From Thermoplasmatales archaeon (GTDB lineage: Archaea > Thermoplasmatota > E2 > DHVEG-1), in NCBI GenBank assembly GCA_020350365.1, contig CP070712.1, forward strand, positions 116,353-157,508: DNA of 41,156 nt. Reading direction: 5' to 3'. This document shows, one piece after another, positions 8,443 to 16,454 of this stretch. The notes below the pieces were generated by a model. That model saw nothing but the letters and a program-made list of their open reading frames with translations, was not told where the DNA came from and searched no databases. The position numbers and the translations under genes were made by a program. Numbering within the stretch: position 1 is the first letter of the stretch; each line of letters starts with the position of its first letter.

Positions 8443-8772
8443 TCAAAATTTACACTTACAATTCTTATTATTTAATATATTCATTTGATCTTCAATTGTA
8501 GCAATATAAACATTTTGTTTATCTTTTCCAATAGCCAATTTTTTTTCTAGTGGACTATTATGAATAAACCCTCTTTTTTTCATTTCTTTTACAATTTCTT
8601 CATGTCTATTATAAAGTGCTTTAAGTTTACCTTTCCATCTTTTTGTTTCTGGATGATTAGCATATCCCTTTTTATTTTGAGTAATAATTGACCATATAGC
8701 ATGAATCTCTCTATGTTCACCTAATAAATGTTGTCGGCATAGTACATTTGGATTTATATCCCAAATTCTCAT
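8443..8772 (-). CDS. Pyrimidine-dimer DNA glycosylase (T4 endonuclease V-like)
   Basis: The 109-residue protein matches the Pyr_excise family. RQHLLGEHREIHAIWSI parallels QHLMAEYREL of T4 endonuclease V and places the catalytic glutamate at Glu22. NRHEEIVKEMKKRGF parallels the RQIEL...LKRGF helix. HPETKRW is the segment typical of cellular homologues. Enzymes of this type flip out and cut the glycosyl bond at UV-induced pyrimidine dimers and then nick the strand. The T4 enzyme uses its N-terminal amine, and a short N-terminus is kept here. The C-terminus ends in NKNCKCKF. It overlaps an upstream coiled-coil gene by ATGA, and a ribbon-helix-helix regulator precedes both. Confidence 0.8.
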   Translation of the reverse strand: MRIWDINPNVLCRQHLLGEHREIHAIWSIITQNKKGYANHPETKRWKGKLKALYNRHEEIVKEMKKRGFIHNSPLEKKLAIGKDKQNVYIATIEDQMNILNNKNCKCKF

Positions 8773-8927
8773 GTTAATAAATTAATTAAATTATAAGTAA
8801 ATCTTAGGTAGTTTTGAGTTGTCATACTGACTTTTTTTATGGGTTTTGTGAGATTTGAAAGCATTTTTTCAAGCTCACTAAACCGCTTGTTTAGCTCTTT
8901 TACTTCCTTTGCTAAATCTTTGCTCAC
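8769..8927 (-). CDS. Small coiled-coil protein coupled to the glycosylase gene
   Basis: A 52-residue frame opens at GTG 8927 after AAGGA and ends in TGA, which overlaps the glycosylase ATG as ATGA. The sequence starts MSKDLAKEVKELNKRFSE and is heptad-like over about residues 4-25. Then comes a KPIKKV segment and a tail with several aromatic residues (NYLRFTYNLINLL). The four-base overlap and ribosome binding site argue for a real translated gene. I do not recognise a family. It may be a partner or accessory of the glycosylase. It lies 76 bases after the ribbon-helix-helix gene on the same strand. Confidence 0.6.
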   Translation of the reverse strand: MSKDLAKEVKELNKRFSELEKMLSNLTKPIKKVSMTTQNYLRFTYNLINLLT

Positions 8928-9003
8928 AAAATTCCTTAACAGATATTACAATTAAAATTTATTTACAAAATAATTTTTTAATAATTGCTTAGAAAATTTA
9001 TCC

Positions 9004-9231
9004 TTATTTTCTTGAATAGTCTTGAATTTGTTCAAGGCTGTTTACCATATCTTGAAGCTTTTTCATTGCTTTTGTTTTTCTGGCAATTTCTTCCATATGA
9101 TTTCGAGAGTATTCCTTTACTGCTCTTCTTATAAATTCAGATCTGGTAGCATACTCCCCAGATTTTATAAACATGTCTATTACATGAGCATCTTGCCGGG
9201 ATAGCCTAATCGTCATTCTAATGTCTTGCAA
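9004..9231 (-). CDS. Ribbon-helix-helix (CopG/MetJ-type) transcriptional regulator
   Basis: The 75-residue protein has the fold's order: a beta strand (RMTIRLSRQD), helix A (HVIDMFIKSG) and helix B beginning TRSEFIRRAVKEYSR. The remainder (residues about 48-75) is a charged helix. Such dimers put the paired strand into the DNA major groove. The longest frame opens at a TTG (9231); an ATG at 9216 is the alternative and would leave the strand intact. An inverted repeat (9245-9263) lies just upstream beside a TATA-like sequence, so self-repression is likely. It may also control the two small genes downstream. Related antitoxins exist, but no toxin gene is adjacent, so I call it a regulator. Confidence 0.8.
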   Translation of the reverse strand: MQDIRMTIRLSRQDAHVIDMFIKSGEYATRSEFIRRAVKEYSRNHMEEIARKTKAMKKLQDMVNSLEQIQDYSRK

Positions 9232-9244
9232 TTAAAAACCCCCA

Positions 9245-9263
9245 ATATTGTTTATTTCAATAT
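9245..9263. promoter_or_regulatory. Candidate operator upstream of the ribbon-helix-helix gene
   Basis: ATATTG and CAATAT form a 6-base inverted repeat with a 7-base spacer. A TATA-like element (minus strand TATTTATAATT, about 9269-9279) lies just upstream, which puts the expected transcription start in or next to the repeat. Ribbon-helix-helix repressors commonly bind such sites in their own promoter. Confidence 0.45.
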
Positions 9264-9446
9264 CGTTTTAATTATAAATAATTTCCCTAAAAAAATTATA
9301 TTTTTTTAGAGATGTTTCATTTTGACATTTTAACTGGGCAGTATTATAAGATATTTGAAGGAAAAAAAATAATAAATATTTATTAATTCCAAAACTTCTC
9401 TTTTAATTAAAAAAGCTTTAAATGTCATTTTTCTAATTAACGACTA

Positions 9447-10196
9447 ATGTTTATACAATTTCTTGTGTTTAGAATTTTTATATCGGCACTGGGAATTGGT
9501 TTATTTGTTTGGGCAATAATTTCCTTTAAAAATAAAAGATTAATAGAAAATATACCTACATCTAAAATAAGATCGATTGCTATGGGTCTTGTTGAGATTT
9601 ACGGTGAGGTTGTTGGAAGGAAAGATAATATTTTAAAAAGTCCATTTTCACAGAAAGATTGTGTTTATTATAGGTATAAAATCGAAGAATATAGAAGCTC
9701 TGGGAAATCTTCTCATTGGGCAACTATTAGAAAAGGATCTGACTATGTTTATTTTTATATTAAGGATGATACTGGAATGGTACTTATCGATCCCAAGGAT
9801 GCAAAAATTGATATCCCAGCTGATAATGTATTTAATTCAAGTATAGGTAAAGATCCATCATTCAAGATTCAACAATTTCTTCAGAGAGAAAAAGTAAGAT
9901 TTGAAGGATCCATATTTGGAATTAATAGAACACTTCGTTATACTGAATATTTTATCGAACCATATGATAAACTTTACATTTTAGGTACAGCAGCAGATAA
10001 TCCTTTTGTTAAGGATGCATCAACTTTTAAGGGTGTAGATGATGTTATAATTAAAAAAGGAAAACATGAAAAATTTTACTATATTTCAGATAGAAGTGAA
10101 AAAATGATTCTTAGTCGTCTCAATCTTATTGTATTATGTGGATTTGTGTTTGGATCACTTTTAATAATCCTTGGAATTATTTCATTTATTTGGTAG
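9447..10196 (+). CDS. MULAN/GIDE-like (BAM domain) membrane protein
   Basis: The 249-residue protein has an N-terminal membrane helix (about 4-26) and a C-terminal one (about 227-248). Between them lies a domain of the GIDE/MULAN type: GLVEIYGEVVGR, then SPFSQKDCVYYRYKIEEY, then YFYIKDDTGMVLIDPKDAKI. This is the domain of eukaryotic MUL1, but with no RING finger. Prokaryotic forms are common beside LemA, as here (LemA begins 37 bases later). The biochemical role is not established; a part in envelope stress or membrane protein quality control is often proposed. There is no ribosome binding site before the ATG. A TTTAAA about 28 bases upstream suggests a leaderless message. Confidence 0.8.
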   Translation: MFIQFLVFRIFISALGIGLFVWAIISFKNKRLIENIPTSKIRSIAMGLVEIYGEVVGRKDNILKSPFSQKDCVYYRYKIEEYRSSGKSSHWATIRKGSDYVYFYIKDDTGMVLIDPKDAKIDIPADNVFNSSIGKDPSFKIQQFLQREKVRFEGSIFGINRTLRYTEYFIEPYDKLYILGTAADNPFVKDASTFKGVDDVIIKKGKHEKFYYISDRSEKMILSRLNLIVLCGFVFGSLLIILGIISFIW

Positions 10197-10233
10197 ATAT
10201 GTTTGAATATTTGATAGGTGGTGAAAATTAAAA

Positions 10234-10803
10234 ATGGATATGTTTGGTGTTATCCTATTAATAGCCTTATTTTTAATAATTATTATTCTTTCTGTATCCT
10301 TCTTAATTATTTACAATAACTTTGTAAGGTTAAGAAACAATATTTCCAAATCCTTGGCAAACATTGATGTTTTATTAAAACAGAGATCTAACGAAATTCC
10401 AAATCTTGTTAAGACTGTAAAGGGCTATATGAAACATGAAAAAGAAGTTCTAGAGTCTCTTACAAAGGCAAGGTCCTTTCTAATAAATTCAGATACCCTA
10501 TCACAAAAGGCAGCAGCTGATAATGCAATAACTGGTCTAGTGAAATCTATTTTTGCAATAGCTGAAAACTATCCTGATTTAAAGGCAGGTGAGAATTTTC
10601 TTAAACTGCAAAAAAGAATAACTGGTCTTGAAAATGAACTGGCAGATAGAAGGGAATTTTACAATGATAGTGTAACTATCTATAATATTCGTATTCAATC
10701 AATCCCTGATTTGGTTGTGGCAAGAATGATGCATTTGAATCCAATAGATTTATTCAAAGCAACTAAAAAAGATCAAGAAAAGGTGGATATAAATTTAAAA
10801 TAA
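10234..10803 (+). CDS. LemA family protein
   Basis: The 189-residue protein has a single N-terminal membrane helix (about 5-27). Next comes the LemA hallmark LLKQRSNEIPNLVKTVKGYMKHE, then ARS, then a later segment YNDSVTIYNIRIQSIPDLVVA. The fold is a long helical bundle outside the membrane. GGTGGTGA 13-20 bases before the ATG may act as ribosome binding site. It follows the GIDE-like gene closely, and this pair recurs in many prokaryotes, so the two proteins probably act together at the membrane. The exact function is unknown. Length fits the family. Confidence 0.9.
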   Translation: MDMFGVILLIALFLIIIILSVSFLIIYNNFVRLRNNISKSLANIDVLLKQRSNEIPNLVKTVKGYMKHEKEVLESLTKARSFLINSDTLSQKAAADNAITGLVKSIFAIAENYPDLKAGENFLKLQKRITGLENELADRREFYNDSVTIYNIRIQSIPDLVVARMMHLNPIDLFKATKKDQEKVDINLK

Positions 10804-10951
10804 TACTTTTCTAATCTTAACTCAAAAAAATATAGTGTCAAAACAAAATTTATTTTTTCATTCCTATGAAAAGTAATTATAATATTCAAAATGAAGGGAA
10901 GATGAGATAGACTTCAATTTAAATCTCTTTATTATTTTTTAATAAGAATTT

Positions 10952-11611
10952 CTAATGTTTATACCAAGCATTTTTCATAATGGGATTTCGTTCAAGATAA
11001 CATTTTACATATTCATCTGGAACCTTGTTAAATACGCAAGAAAAATTAATACAATAAGGACAATAAAAGAAGAAAAACACTACATAAAATAAAGCTAAGG
11101 TAAGTAAGGTTCCAATAAATACACCAATCAAACTAATCAATGACACGATATCAGGATTGTTGTTTAAAAATACATTAATACCGTACAACTCAACAAGCAA
11201 GGGGTATACGCCAAGAAAAATATAACCAACAACTGTAATAATTTTCTCCCACAAAACTATCCGTTCAGGACGATACCGCCATATCTTTGGAGAAATATGA
11301 TTCTGTGTACATTGTAGTAAAAAGCGATCTTCTGCATAATATGGACAATGACTACATGTAATTCGAGGCTGAATCAACAAAAAAAACAAAACTGAGAATA
11401 TAGAAAACACAACAAAAGGCCAATAACTGTTAAGAATCACACTAGTTAATCCAATTCCTAGTAACGCCATTATAATGAAAGATCCTTCTATTAGATGAGA
11501 AACAATAACCTTATTTTCATCTGGTTTACAAAAAAGCATGCCCTTATTTTTACAGGTTGAACAAGGAGCATCTGGATCAAAGGTACAAAGATTTGAATTG
11601 TTTTTTACCAT
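10952..11611 (-). CDS. Cysteine-rich four-helix membrane protein, unrecognised
   Basis: The 219-residue protein has three cysteine clusters around about four membrane helices. The N-terminal cluster is Cys9, Cys17, Cys20 and Cys28, with the motif CSTCKNKGMLFC. A central cluster is CSHCPYY followed by LQC. The last is CPYCINFSC after the fourth helix. The spacing suggests zinc or iron-sulfur sites on one side of the membrane. The tail VKCYLERNPIMKNAW is also distinctive. I do not recognise a named family; possible roles include a metal or redox membrane protein, which is inference. It is transcribed alone, with TTTATATTT about 20 bases before its ATG and no ribosome binding site, so the message is probably leaderless. 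Confidence 0.65.
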   Translation of the reverse strand: MVKNNSNLCTFDPDAPCSTCKNKGMLFCKPDENKVIVSHLIEGSFIIMALLGIGLTSVILNSYWPFVVFSIFSVLFFLLIQPRITCSHCPYYAEDRFLLQCTQNHISPKIWRYRPERIVLWEKIITVVGYIFLGVYPLLVELYGINVFLNNNPDIVSLISLIGVFIGTLLTLALFYVVFFFFYCPYCINFSCVFNKVPDEYVKCYLERNPIMKNAWYKH

Positions 11612-11798
11612 TAATAAAAAGGAAAAATATAAAGAGTATATAAAAACAAGCTTTTGTTACTCAACACTGAATTATCACTTATATGAGATATCTTTGATAT
11701 TCTAGGATTTTTTTCATAATGACATTATGACACAAAATATATAAATAGAATCATTAGCAAATCCTTACAATAATAAGAGATGATAAGGAGAAAATGAA

Positions 11799-12317
11799 AT
11801 GAAAAAAATCATTTTATTTACAATTGTAATTGCAACAGTTATGATCATGAGTTCTTATACAACTATTGCTAAACCAGATACTGCTCCGGGACAACAAAGA
11901 AAAAATTATGGGTCTCAAAGAGAATATGTCCTAATGATTCTTACACGCAACCTTGAAAGAATACAGAATCGAGGAGGTAATGCTACAGGTCTATTTAGAT
12001 TAGTCATGGGACTTTTTTTAGGACCAGGACATAATGATAAACCTGATGAAGAAGACGAATATGATGAGTTAGAAGTCGATGCTAATGGAGATTATGAAGG
12101 TATTATAGGTGTATCGATTGAACTTGAAGGAAACGCTACAGGCGGTGTTGAACCATATAACTGGTCTTGGGATTTAGGAGATGGCAACAGCTCATTAGAA
12201 CAAAATCCCCAGCATATATATGAAGCTATAGGAAATTATACCGCAATACTCACAGTGGAAGATGATGTTGGAGCCATTGCATCAGATACTGCATTTGTAA
12301 ATATCACAGCTGAATAA
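11799..12317 (+). CDS. Small secreted PKD-domain protein
   Basis: The 172-residue product begins with a signal peptide (residues 1 to about 24, ending TTIAKP). A basic linker follows, with NLERIQNRGGNATG and an acidic DEEDEYDELEVD stretch. The last 80 residues are a PKD domain, with WDLGDGNSSLEQNPQHIY and GNYTAILTVEDDVG as signatures. AAGGAG at 11785-11790 is its ribosome binding site. PKD domains are extracellular binding modules, often attached to peptidases or glycosidases; here the domain stands alone. No anchor or C-terminal tail motif is visible. A T-rich tract follows as probable terminator. Confidence 0.8.
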   Translation: MKKIILFTIVIATVMIMSSYTTIAKPDTAPGQQRKNYGSQREYVLMILTRNLERIQNRGGNATGLFRLVMGLFLGPGHNDKPDEEDEYDELEVDANGDYEGIIGVSIELEGNATGGVEPYNWSWDLGDGNSSLEQNPQHIYEAIGNYTAILTVEDDVGAIASDTAFVNITAE

Positions 12318-12353
12318 AAATTAATGGCACTAATTTATTAATTTTGTAAAAAA

Positions 12354-12380
12354 TCTCTTTTTTTCTTTTTTTTTAATTTT
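12354..12380 (+). terminator. T-rich tract, likely archaeal terminator
   Basis: Runs of T (TCTCTTTTTTTCTTTTTTTT then AATTTT) begin about 37 bases after the PKD gene's stop. Archaeal RNA polymerase stops at such T-runs on the non-template strand. Confidence 0.5.
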
Positions 12381-12475
12381 ATAGTAGAGAGACATAGTAA
12401 TTTTTCAAATAAAGTACACCAAGAGGAAGATATTATTTCGTATTAAGCAGTAAAAATCATTGTTTTGTATTTCAT

Positions 12476-13744
12476 TTATTCATATTTAATATTTAAAATT
12501 AGATCAACGATTATACCTACTATTATTAATACTGCTCCAAGAGCCAGAACAAAAAGTGATAGATTGGTAATCATAAATACCGATGTTATTATTCCAAATA
12601 ATGGGATAATCGGAAATCTTCCTACAGATAGCGGTACTTTAAAACCCTTATCTATTGGTTTTTTGTATCTAAAATATATAACACTTGCATTTATTACAAT
12701 AAAGACAACAAAAATTGTAAAATTTGTAAGATTTGCTATTGTTTTTAAATCTTCAAGAAGTAAAAACAACATAGAGGCGATAATTATCACAATTATTGAC
12801 GCCCATGGAGTTTTAAATCTTTTTAAAACTGACATAAAAATTCTTGGCAATGCCTTTCTCTCAGCAATTCCAAATATTAATCGAGAACCACTTAATAGCA
12901 TAACAAGAGCAGTATTAAACGTAGAAAACAAAGCAATTATTGATAGAATCAAAAAACTATTTGACCCAAAAACTCGCTCTGCTACTAATGCTAGTGGTGC
13001 TTTGGCATGTGCCAGTTCTTCCCATGGAACAACACTTACTGCAGCAATACCAACTAGAATGTAAACGATTGTTGTAATTACTATTGAATAGATTATAGCT
13101 TTAGGGATATTTTTCTTAGGATTTTCTGTTTCAGCTGCAAGACGAGTTATTCCTTCAAAACCTAGATAACTAAAAAATATCAAAACACCTCCTTCAATTA
13201 TACCTTTAAACCCTTGCGCAGCCTCAAAATAATTAACCTTTCCAAAATTAGGCAGTCCAATAATTATGATTATTATCAAACCAATTGCTTCAATTACCAT
13301 AAAAATAATTGTAAGTGTTGCTGTTTCTTGAACTCCAATTATTAAAATTATTCCAATTATAATTAACATAATAAATGCAACAGCTAGAATAGGTGTATCA
13401 AAAATTGCAGAAAAATATCGGGAAAAACCTATTGCAACAGTTGCACTTGCAATTACACTTCCTGCTATTATGAGCCATCCTACAAGCCAGGCAAGTCTTT
13501 TACCAAATGAATTTTCAACATAAACATATTCAGCTCCTGCTTTTGGAAATCTTGAGGAGAGTTCAGCATAACTTAGTGCTGTAAGAGTTGCTACAATTGC
13601 TGCAATAATAAAGGATAACCACAAACTGTTACCACTTAATCCAGCAGCTTCACCTAAAATAACATATATTCCTGCTCCTAAAATTATTCCAACACTCATT
13701 AAAGTTAGTTCCCATAGTGATAAAGATCTTTCAAGTTTAGTCAT
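12476..13744 (-). CDS. APC-superfamily amino acid permease
   Basis: The 422-residue protein has about 12 hydrophobic helices. The APC signature is in helix 1, VGIILGAGIYVILGEAAG, where the unwound GAGIY binds the substrate amine and carboxyl. Helix 3 has FPKAGAEYVYVENSFG, and helix 6 has LIFFSYLGFEGITRLAAE. It carries amino acids across the cytoplasmic membrane, probably by proton symport or exchange. Substrate cannot be told from sequence. The gene stands alone with no ribosome binding site before its ATG. The ATG lies in the loop of a short inverted repeat (TTTAGT/ACTAAA on the minus strand). It fits the secreted peptidases nearby as an uptake route. Confidence 0.9.
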   Translation of the reverse strand: MTKLERSLSLWELTLMSVGIILGAGIYVILGEAAGLSGNSLWLSFIIAAIVATLTALSYAELSSRFPKAGAEYVYVENSFGKRLAWLVGWLIIAGSVIASATVAIGFSRYFSAIFDTPILAVAFIMLIIIGIILIIGVQETATLTIIFMVIEAIGLIIIIIIGLPNFGKVNYFEAAQGFKGIIEGGVLIFFSYLGFEGITRLAAETENPKKNIPKAIIYSIVITTIVYILVGIAAVSVVPWEELAHAKAPLALVAERVFGSNSFLILSIIALFSTFNTALVMLLSGSRLIFGIAERKALPRIFMSVLKRFKTPWASIIVIIIASMLFLLLEDLKTIANLTNFTIFVVFIVINASVIYFRYKKPIDKGFKVPLSVGRFPIIPLFGIITSVFMITNLSLFVLALGAVLIIVGIIVDLILNIKYE

Positions 13745-13977
13745 TGTTTACTAAAAACAGAGTGTATATTTTTAATAATATTGGAATTGTTAAATCTAAG
13801 TGAGATATTGTTTCATAATTAATAGTATAAAATTATTGATTTCCTCTGTTGCCTAGAAATTAGGATTATGTGTGTTTTAAGTTCCTTTTTTACAATTAAA
13901 TATTATCTTGTGGTTATTTTTTCAAAAGCAACAAAATATTTATAACGAATTAACTATTTAAATAATATGGGAGTTAT

Positions 13978-15204
13978 ATGAAGAAATTAGCCTTTAGTAT
14001 TATGATTTTTTTTGTACTATCGATAATTAGCATGAGTATTACAAATGCATTAAGCAACTCTCATAATTCCTATTTTGAGGAATCAAATCAGGATTCTAGC
14101 AATGGATATGGTCTTCAATGGAAGATGGAATATGGAAGTAGCCCTTGGACTGATGCACGTTATCAGGGACCACAACCTATTGGTGATTGTGACAATGACG
14201 GTAAAAATGAACTACTTATAAGTGGAAGGGATTCTGCCATTAGGGTTATGGAATGGGATGAAAATAAACAGACATATACTGAGAATCATGTTTTACGTCC
14301 ACCACTCTATCCATTAATAAGTTGTGATGCCGGCGGGATGGCAATTGGCGATATAACTAATAATGGAGAAAACGAGATTGCTGCAACTTGGTATACTACA
14401 ATCCACAAATATGTTAATTCTAAATATAGAATAATTGGATTAAATCCATATATCTTTTTTAATAAAGGAGGAAGTGCGGATTGTCTCATTGGTGATTGTG
14501 ACAATGATGGTAAAAACGAGTTAATTTTAAGTGGTGGCCAATATAGACGAAATAGCCCTGTTGCAGAAATTACAGTATTTGAATGGAAGGGTTTTTACCT
14601 AAAAAGAATTGCTGAATGGAACGACCCTAATGTGAATGGATATGTATACATGTCTGGTCTGGGTGATGTGGATTATGATGGTGAAAACGAGATTGTATGT
14701 GCCTATGAAAATAAGGTTATGGTCTTAAATTGGGATTCTGAAAATAGTGAGTTTATTCCAACAAGAATATATGTAGAATTAGGGAATGATTCCCCCTTTG
14801 GAGCAGTCTGTAAGGATTGTGATAACGATGGAAAAGCAGAGATTCTTTTAAGCTATTATGATCCTAGGATCACCATTTTTAAGTGGAGCGGAACTGATTA
14901 TGATATACAATTTGACAGAAAGTGGCCTAACGGGGAACCAGTCATTGAAGGTATTGATGTGGGAGATACTGATGATGATGGTCTAAATGAAGTGGCCGTG
15001 GGAGTAGGTGAGACCTATATATTACAGTGGAATGGTTCCACTTATATTGAGGAAGCTGTGCTTCCGACCTTTGGTTGGATGGCGGTTGTTTGCATTGGTG
15101 ATTGTGACAATGATGGAAAAAACGAAATAAATGCAGGAAATGTTTTTATTGATTCTGGGGAGCAGTTTACCGAATGGGTTTTTAAGTATGGTTGGCAGAC
15201 ATAA
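13978..15204 (+). CDS. Secreted FG-GAP/VCBS-type calcium-binding beta-propeller
   Basis: The 408-residue protein has a signal peptide (about 1-25). It then carries about seven repeats centred on GDCDNDGKNE, with variants GDVDYDGENE, KDCDNDGKAE and GDTDDDGLNE. These DxDxDG loops bind calcium in FG-GAP propeller blades. Three repeats are almost identical in both protein and DNA, which suggests recent duplication or gene conversion. GGGAG sits 5 bases before the ATG. The protein probably acts outside the cell in adhesion or binding. No anchor or C-terminal tail is visible; it ends EWVFKYGWQT. Confidence 0.85.
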   Translation: MKKLAFSIMIFFVLSIISMSITNALSNSHNSYFEESNQDSSNGYGLQWKMEYGSSPWTDARYQGPQPIGDCDNDGKNELLISGRDSAIRVMEWDENKQTYTENHVLRPPLYPLISCDAGGMAIGDITNNGENEIAATWYTTIHKYVNSKYRIIGLNPYIFFNKGGSADCLIGDCDNDGKNELILSGGQYRRNSPVAEITVFEWKGFYLKRIAEWNDPNVNGYVYMSGLGDVDYDGENEIVCAYENKVMVLNWDSENSEFIPTRIYVELGNDSPFGAVCKDCDNDGKAEILLSYYDPRITIFKWSGTDYDIQFDRKWPNGEPVIEGIDVGDTDDDGLNEVAVGVGETYILQWNGSTYIEEAVLPTFGWMAVVCIGDCDNDGKNEINAGNVFIDSGEQFTEWVFKYGWQT

Positions 15205-15297
15205 TCATTAGCTTTTATTAGAAATAAATTTATTGATTCTAATTATTGAAATGTAGGAAAAAGAGATATAGTTTTGTAATTACTAATTAAAATTTTA

Positions 15298-15383
15298 CGC
15301 CGAGGAGGAGATTTGAACTCCTGAGGGGTCGAAACCCCACGAGCTTTCCAGGCTCGCGCCGTTCCGGGCTGGGCCACCTCGGC
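15298..15383 (-). tRNA. tRNA-Ser(GGA)
   Basis: The minus strand folds into an 86-base class II cloverleaf. Acceptor arms are GCCGAGG and CCTCGGC. The anticodon stem is CGAGC/GCTCG with loop CTGGAAA, giving anticodon GGA. The long variable arm is TGGGGTTTCGACCCCT. The T arm is GGAGTTCAAATCTCC and the discriminator is G. CCA is not encoded. CTTAAAAG about 30 bases upstream, overlapping the 3' end of cbf5, may be its own TATA box. Confidence 0.95.
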
Positions 15384-15414
15384 AAAAAACAAATACTGGA
15401 AACAAAGCTTTCTT

Positions 15415-16416
15415 TTAAGCCTTTTTCCAGATTGAAGGATAGGTGCCTTTGTTCATTAAAACCCTCACAAGACTTGCACTAACTCCTTTATCCTTCTGGA
15501 TAATTTCCTCTGTAGACATCAATGAATTTGCTATAGCAACGCCCTCATTTTTCATTGTTAATACAGCTATCATGTCACCCTTCTTAATATCTGAATCAAT
15601 CTCAACAACACCAGGAACAGCTAGATTTGCCCCATGGCATAGTGCATCTACTGCTGAATCACGTATAACAATTTTAGGTAGATGATCAAGTAATCTTTCA
15701 ACAGGGTGAATAATTGATGTTATATCTTTATCATCTTTTTCTTCTTTCCAAAAGATATAAGCATCTTTTAAATCTTGTAAAATAAATGAATTTTCTTCGG
15801 AAAAATTTCCAACTCTGGTTCGTCTTAGTTCAGCAAGATGTGCACTAGTTTTCAATTTTTTACCAATATCAACACATAGAGTTCTAACATAAGTTCCAGA
15901 TTCACAACCAACTCTAAACAAAACATCTCTATTTTCTATTTGAATAATTTCAAAATAGTAGATTTGTCTTTTTCTTTTTACTCTTTTAACAGCAGATCTT
16001 AAAGGAGGAATTTGAGAAATTTCACCAACAAAACTATTACATACATTCAGTATCTTTTTTTTATCAGCATCCTTATGCAGCTTCATTATGCCAATATATT
16101 CTTTTCCTGCTAAAAGAAGTGCCTGAAGAGCTTTAGTTGCATCACCAATACCAATTGGTAGCACTCCAGTTGCATTTGGGTCAAGAGTACCTCCATGACC
16201 TACCTTTTCTATATTAAAAATTCCTTTTATCCAGGAATCTACCTGATGAGATGTAGGCCCACTAGGTTTATCAAGATTAATTACCCCACAACTTAAAAGC
16301 TCATCAATATCACGCTCATTTGGAGGTTTACCATAATTAGGATTTGTTTTTACTTGAACTTTTATGATTCTTTTATGTTTTTTATCAGTGGGTAATTTGT
16401 ATTTTTTATCTGGCAT
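15415..16416 (-). CDS. cbf5: tRNA/rRNA pseudouridine synthase Cbf5 (TruB family) with PUA domain
   Basis: The 333-residue protein carries the TruB core: GVINLDKPSGPTSHQV near 44-59 and the catalytic loop GHGGTLDPNATGVLP with nucleophile Asp79. Later come SGTYVRTLCVDIG and a C-terminal PUA domain (about 250-330; AVPGVVEIDSDIKKGDMIAVL). In archaea it is the catalytic subunit of H/ACA ribonucleoproteins, with Nop10, Gar1 and L7Ae. It makes guide-directed pseudouridines in rRNA and can act on tRNA U55. It closes the conserved operon that begins with rpl15. Length and domain order are normal. tRNA-Ser follows 31 bases downstream. Confidence 0.95.
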   Translation of the reverse strand: MPDKKYKLPTDKKHKRIIKVQVKTNPNYGKPPNERDIDELLSCGVINLDKPSGPTSHQVDSWIKGIFNIEKVGHGGTLDPNATGVLPIGIGDATKALQALLLAGKEYIGIMKLHKDADKKKILNVCNSFVGEISQIPPLRSAVKRVKRKRQIYYFEIIQIENRDVLFRVGCESGTYVRTLCVDIGKKLKTSAHLAELRRTRVGNFSEENSFILQDLKDAYIFWKEEKDDKDITSIIHPVERLLDHLPKIVIRDSAVDALCHGANLAVPGVVEIDSDIKKGDMIAVLTMKNEGVAIANSLMSTEEIIQKDKGVSASLVRVLMNKGTYPSIWKKA

Positions 16417-16454
16417 TATGATTCTCTAAAATAAAAAGGTTATATAAAAAGTAT

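Noticed and set aside
9004-9231. Antitoxin of a toxin-antitoxin pair
   Set aside because: No toxin-like gene is adjacent; the next gene is a coiled-coil protein 76 bases away coupled to a glycosylase.
10804-10875. Eight-base inverted repeat (TACTTTTC/GAAAAGTA) after lemA
   Set aside because: The loop is 56 bases, and no T-run follows the second arm; likely chance in A+T-rich DNA.
12465-13064. 199-residue open frame on the plus strand
   Set aside because: It lies antisense to the APC permease, which has clear family motifs; the plus-strand translation has no recognisable domain.
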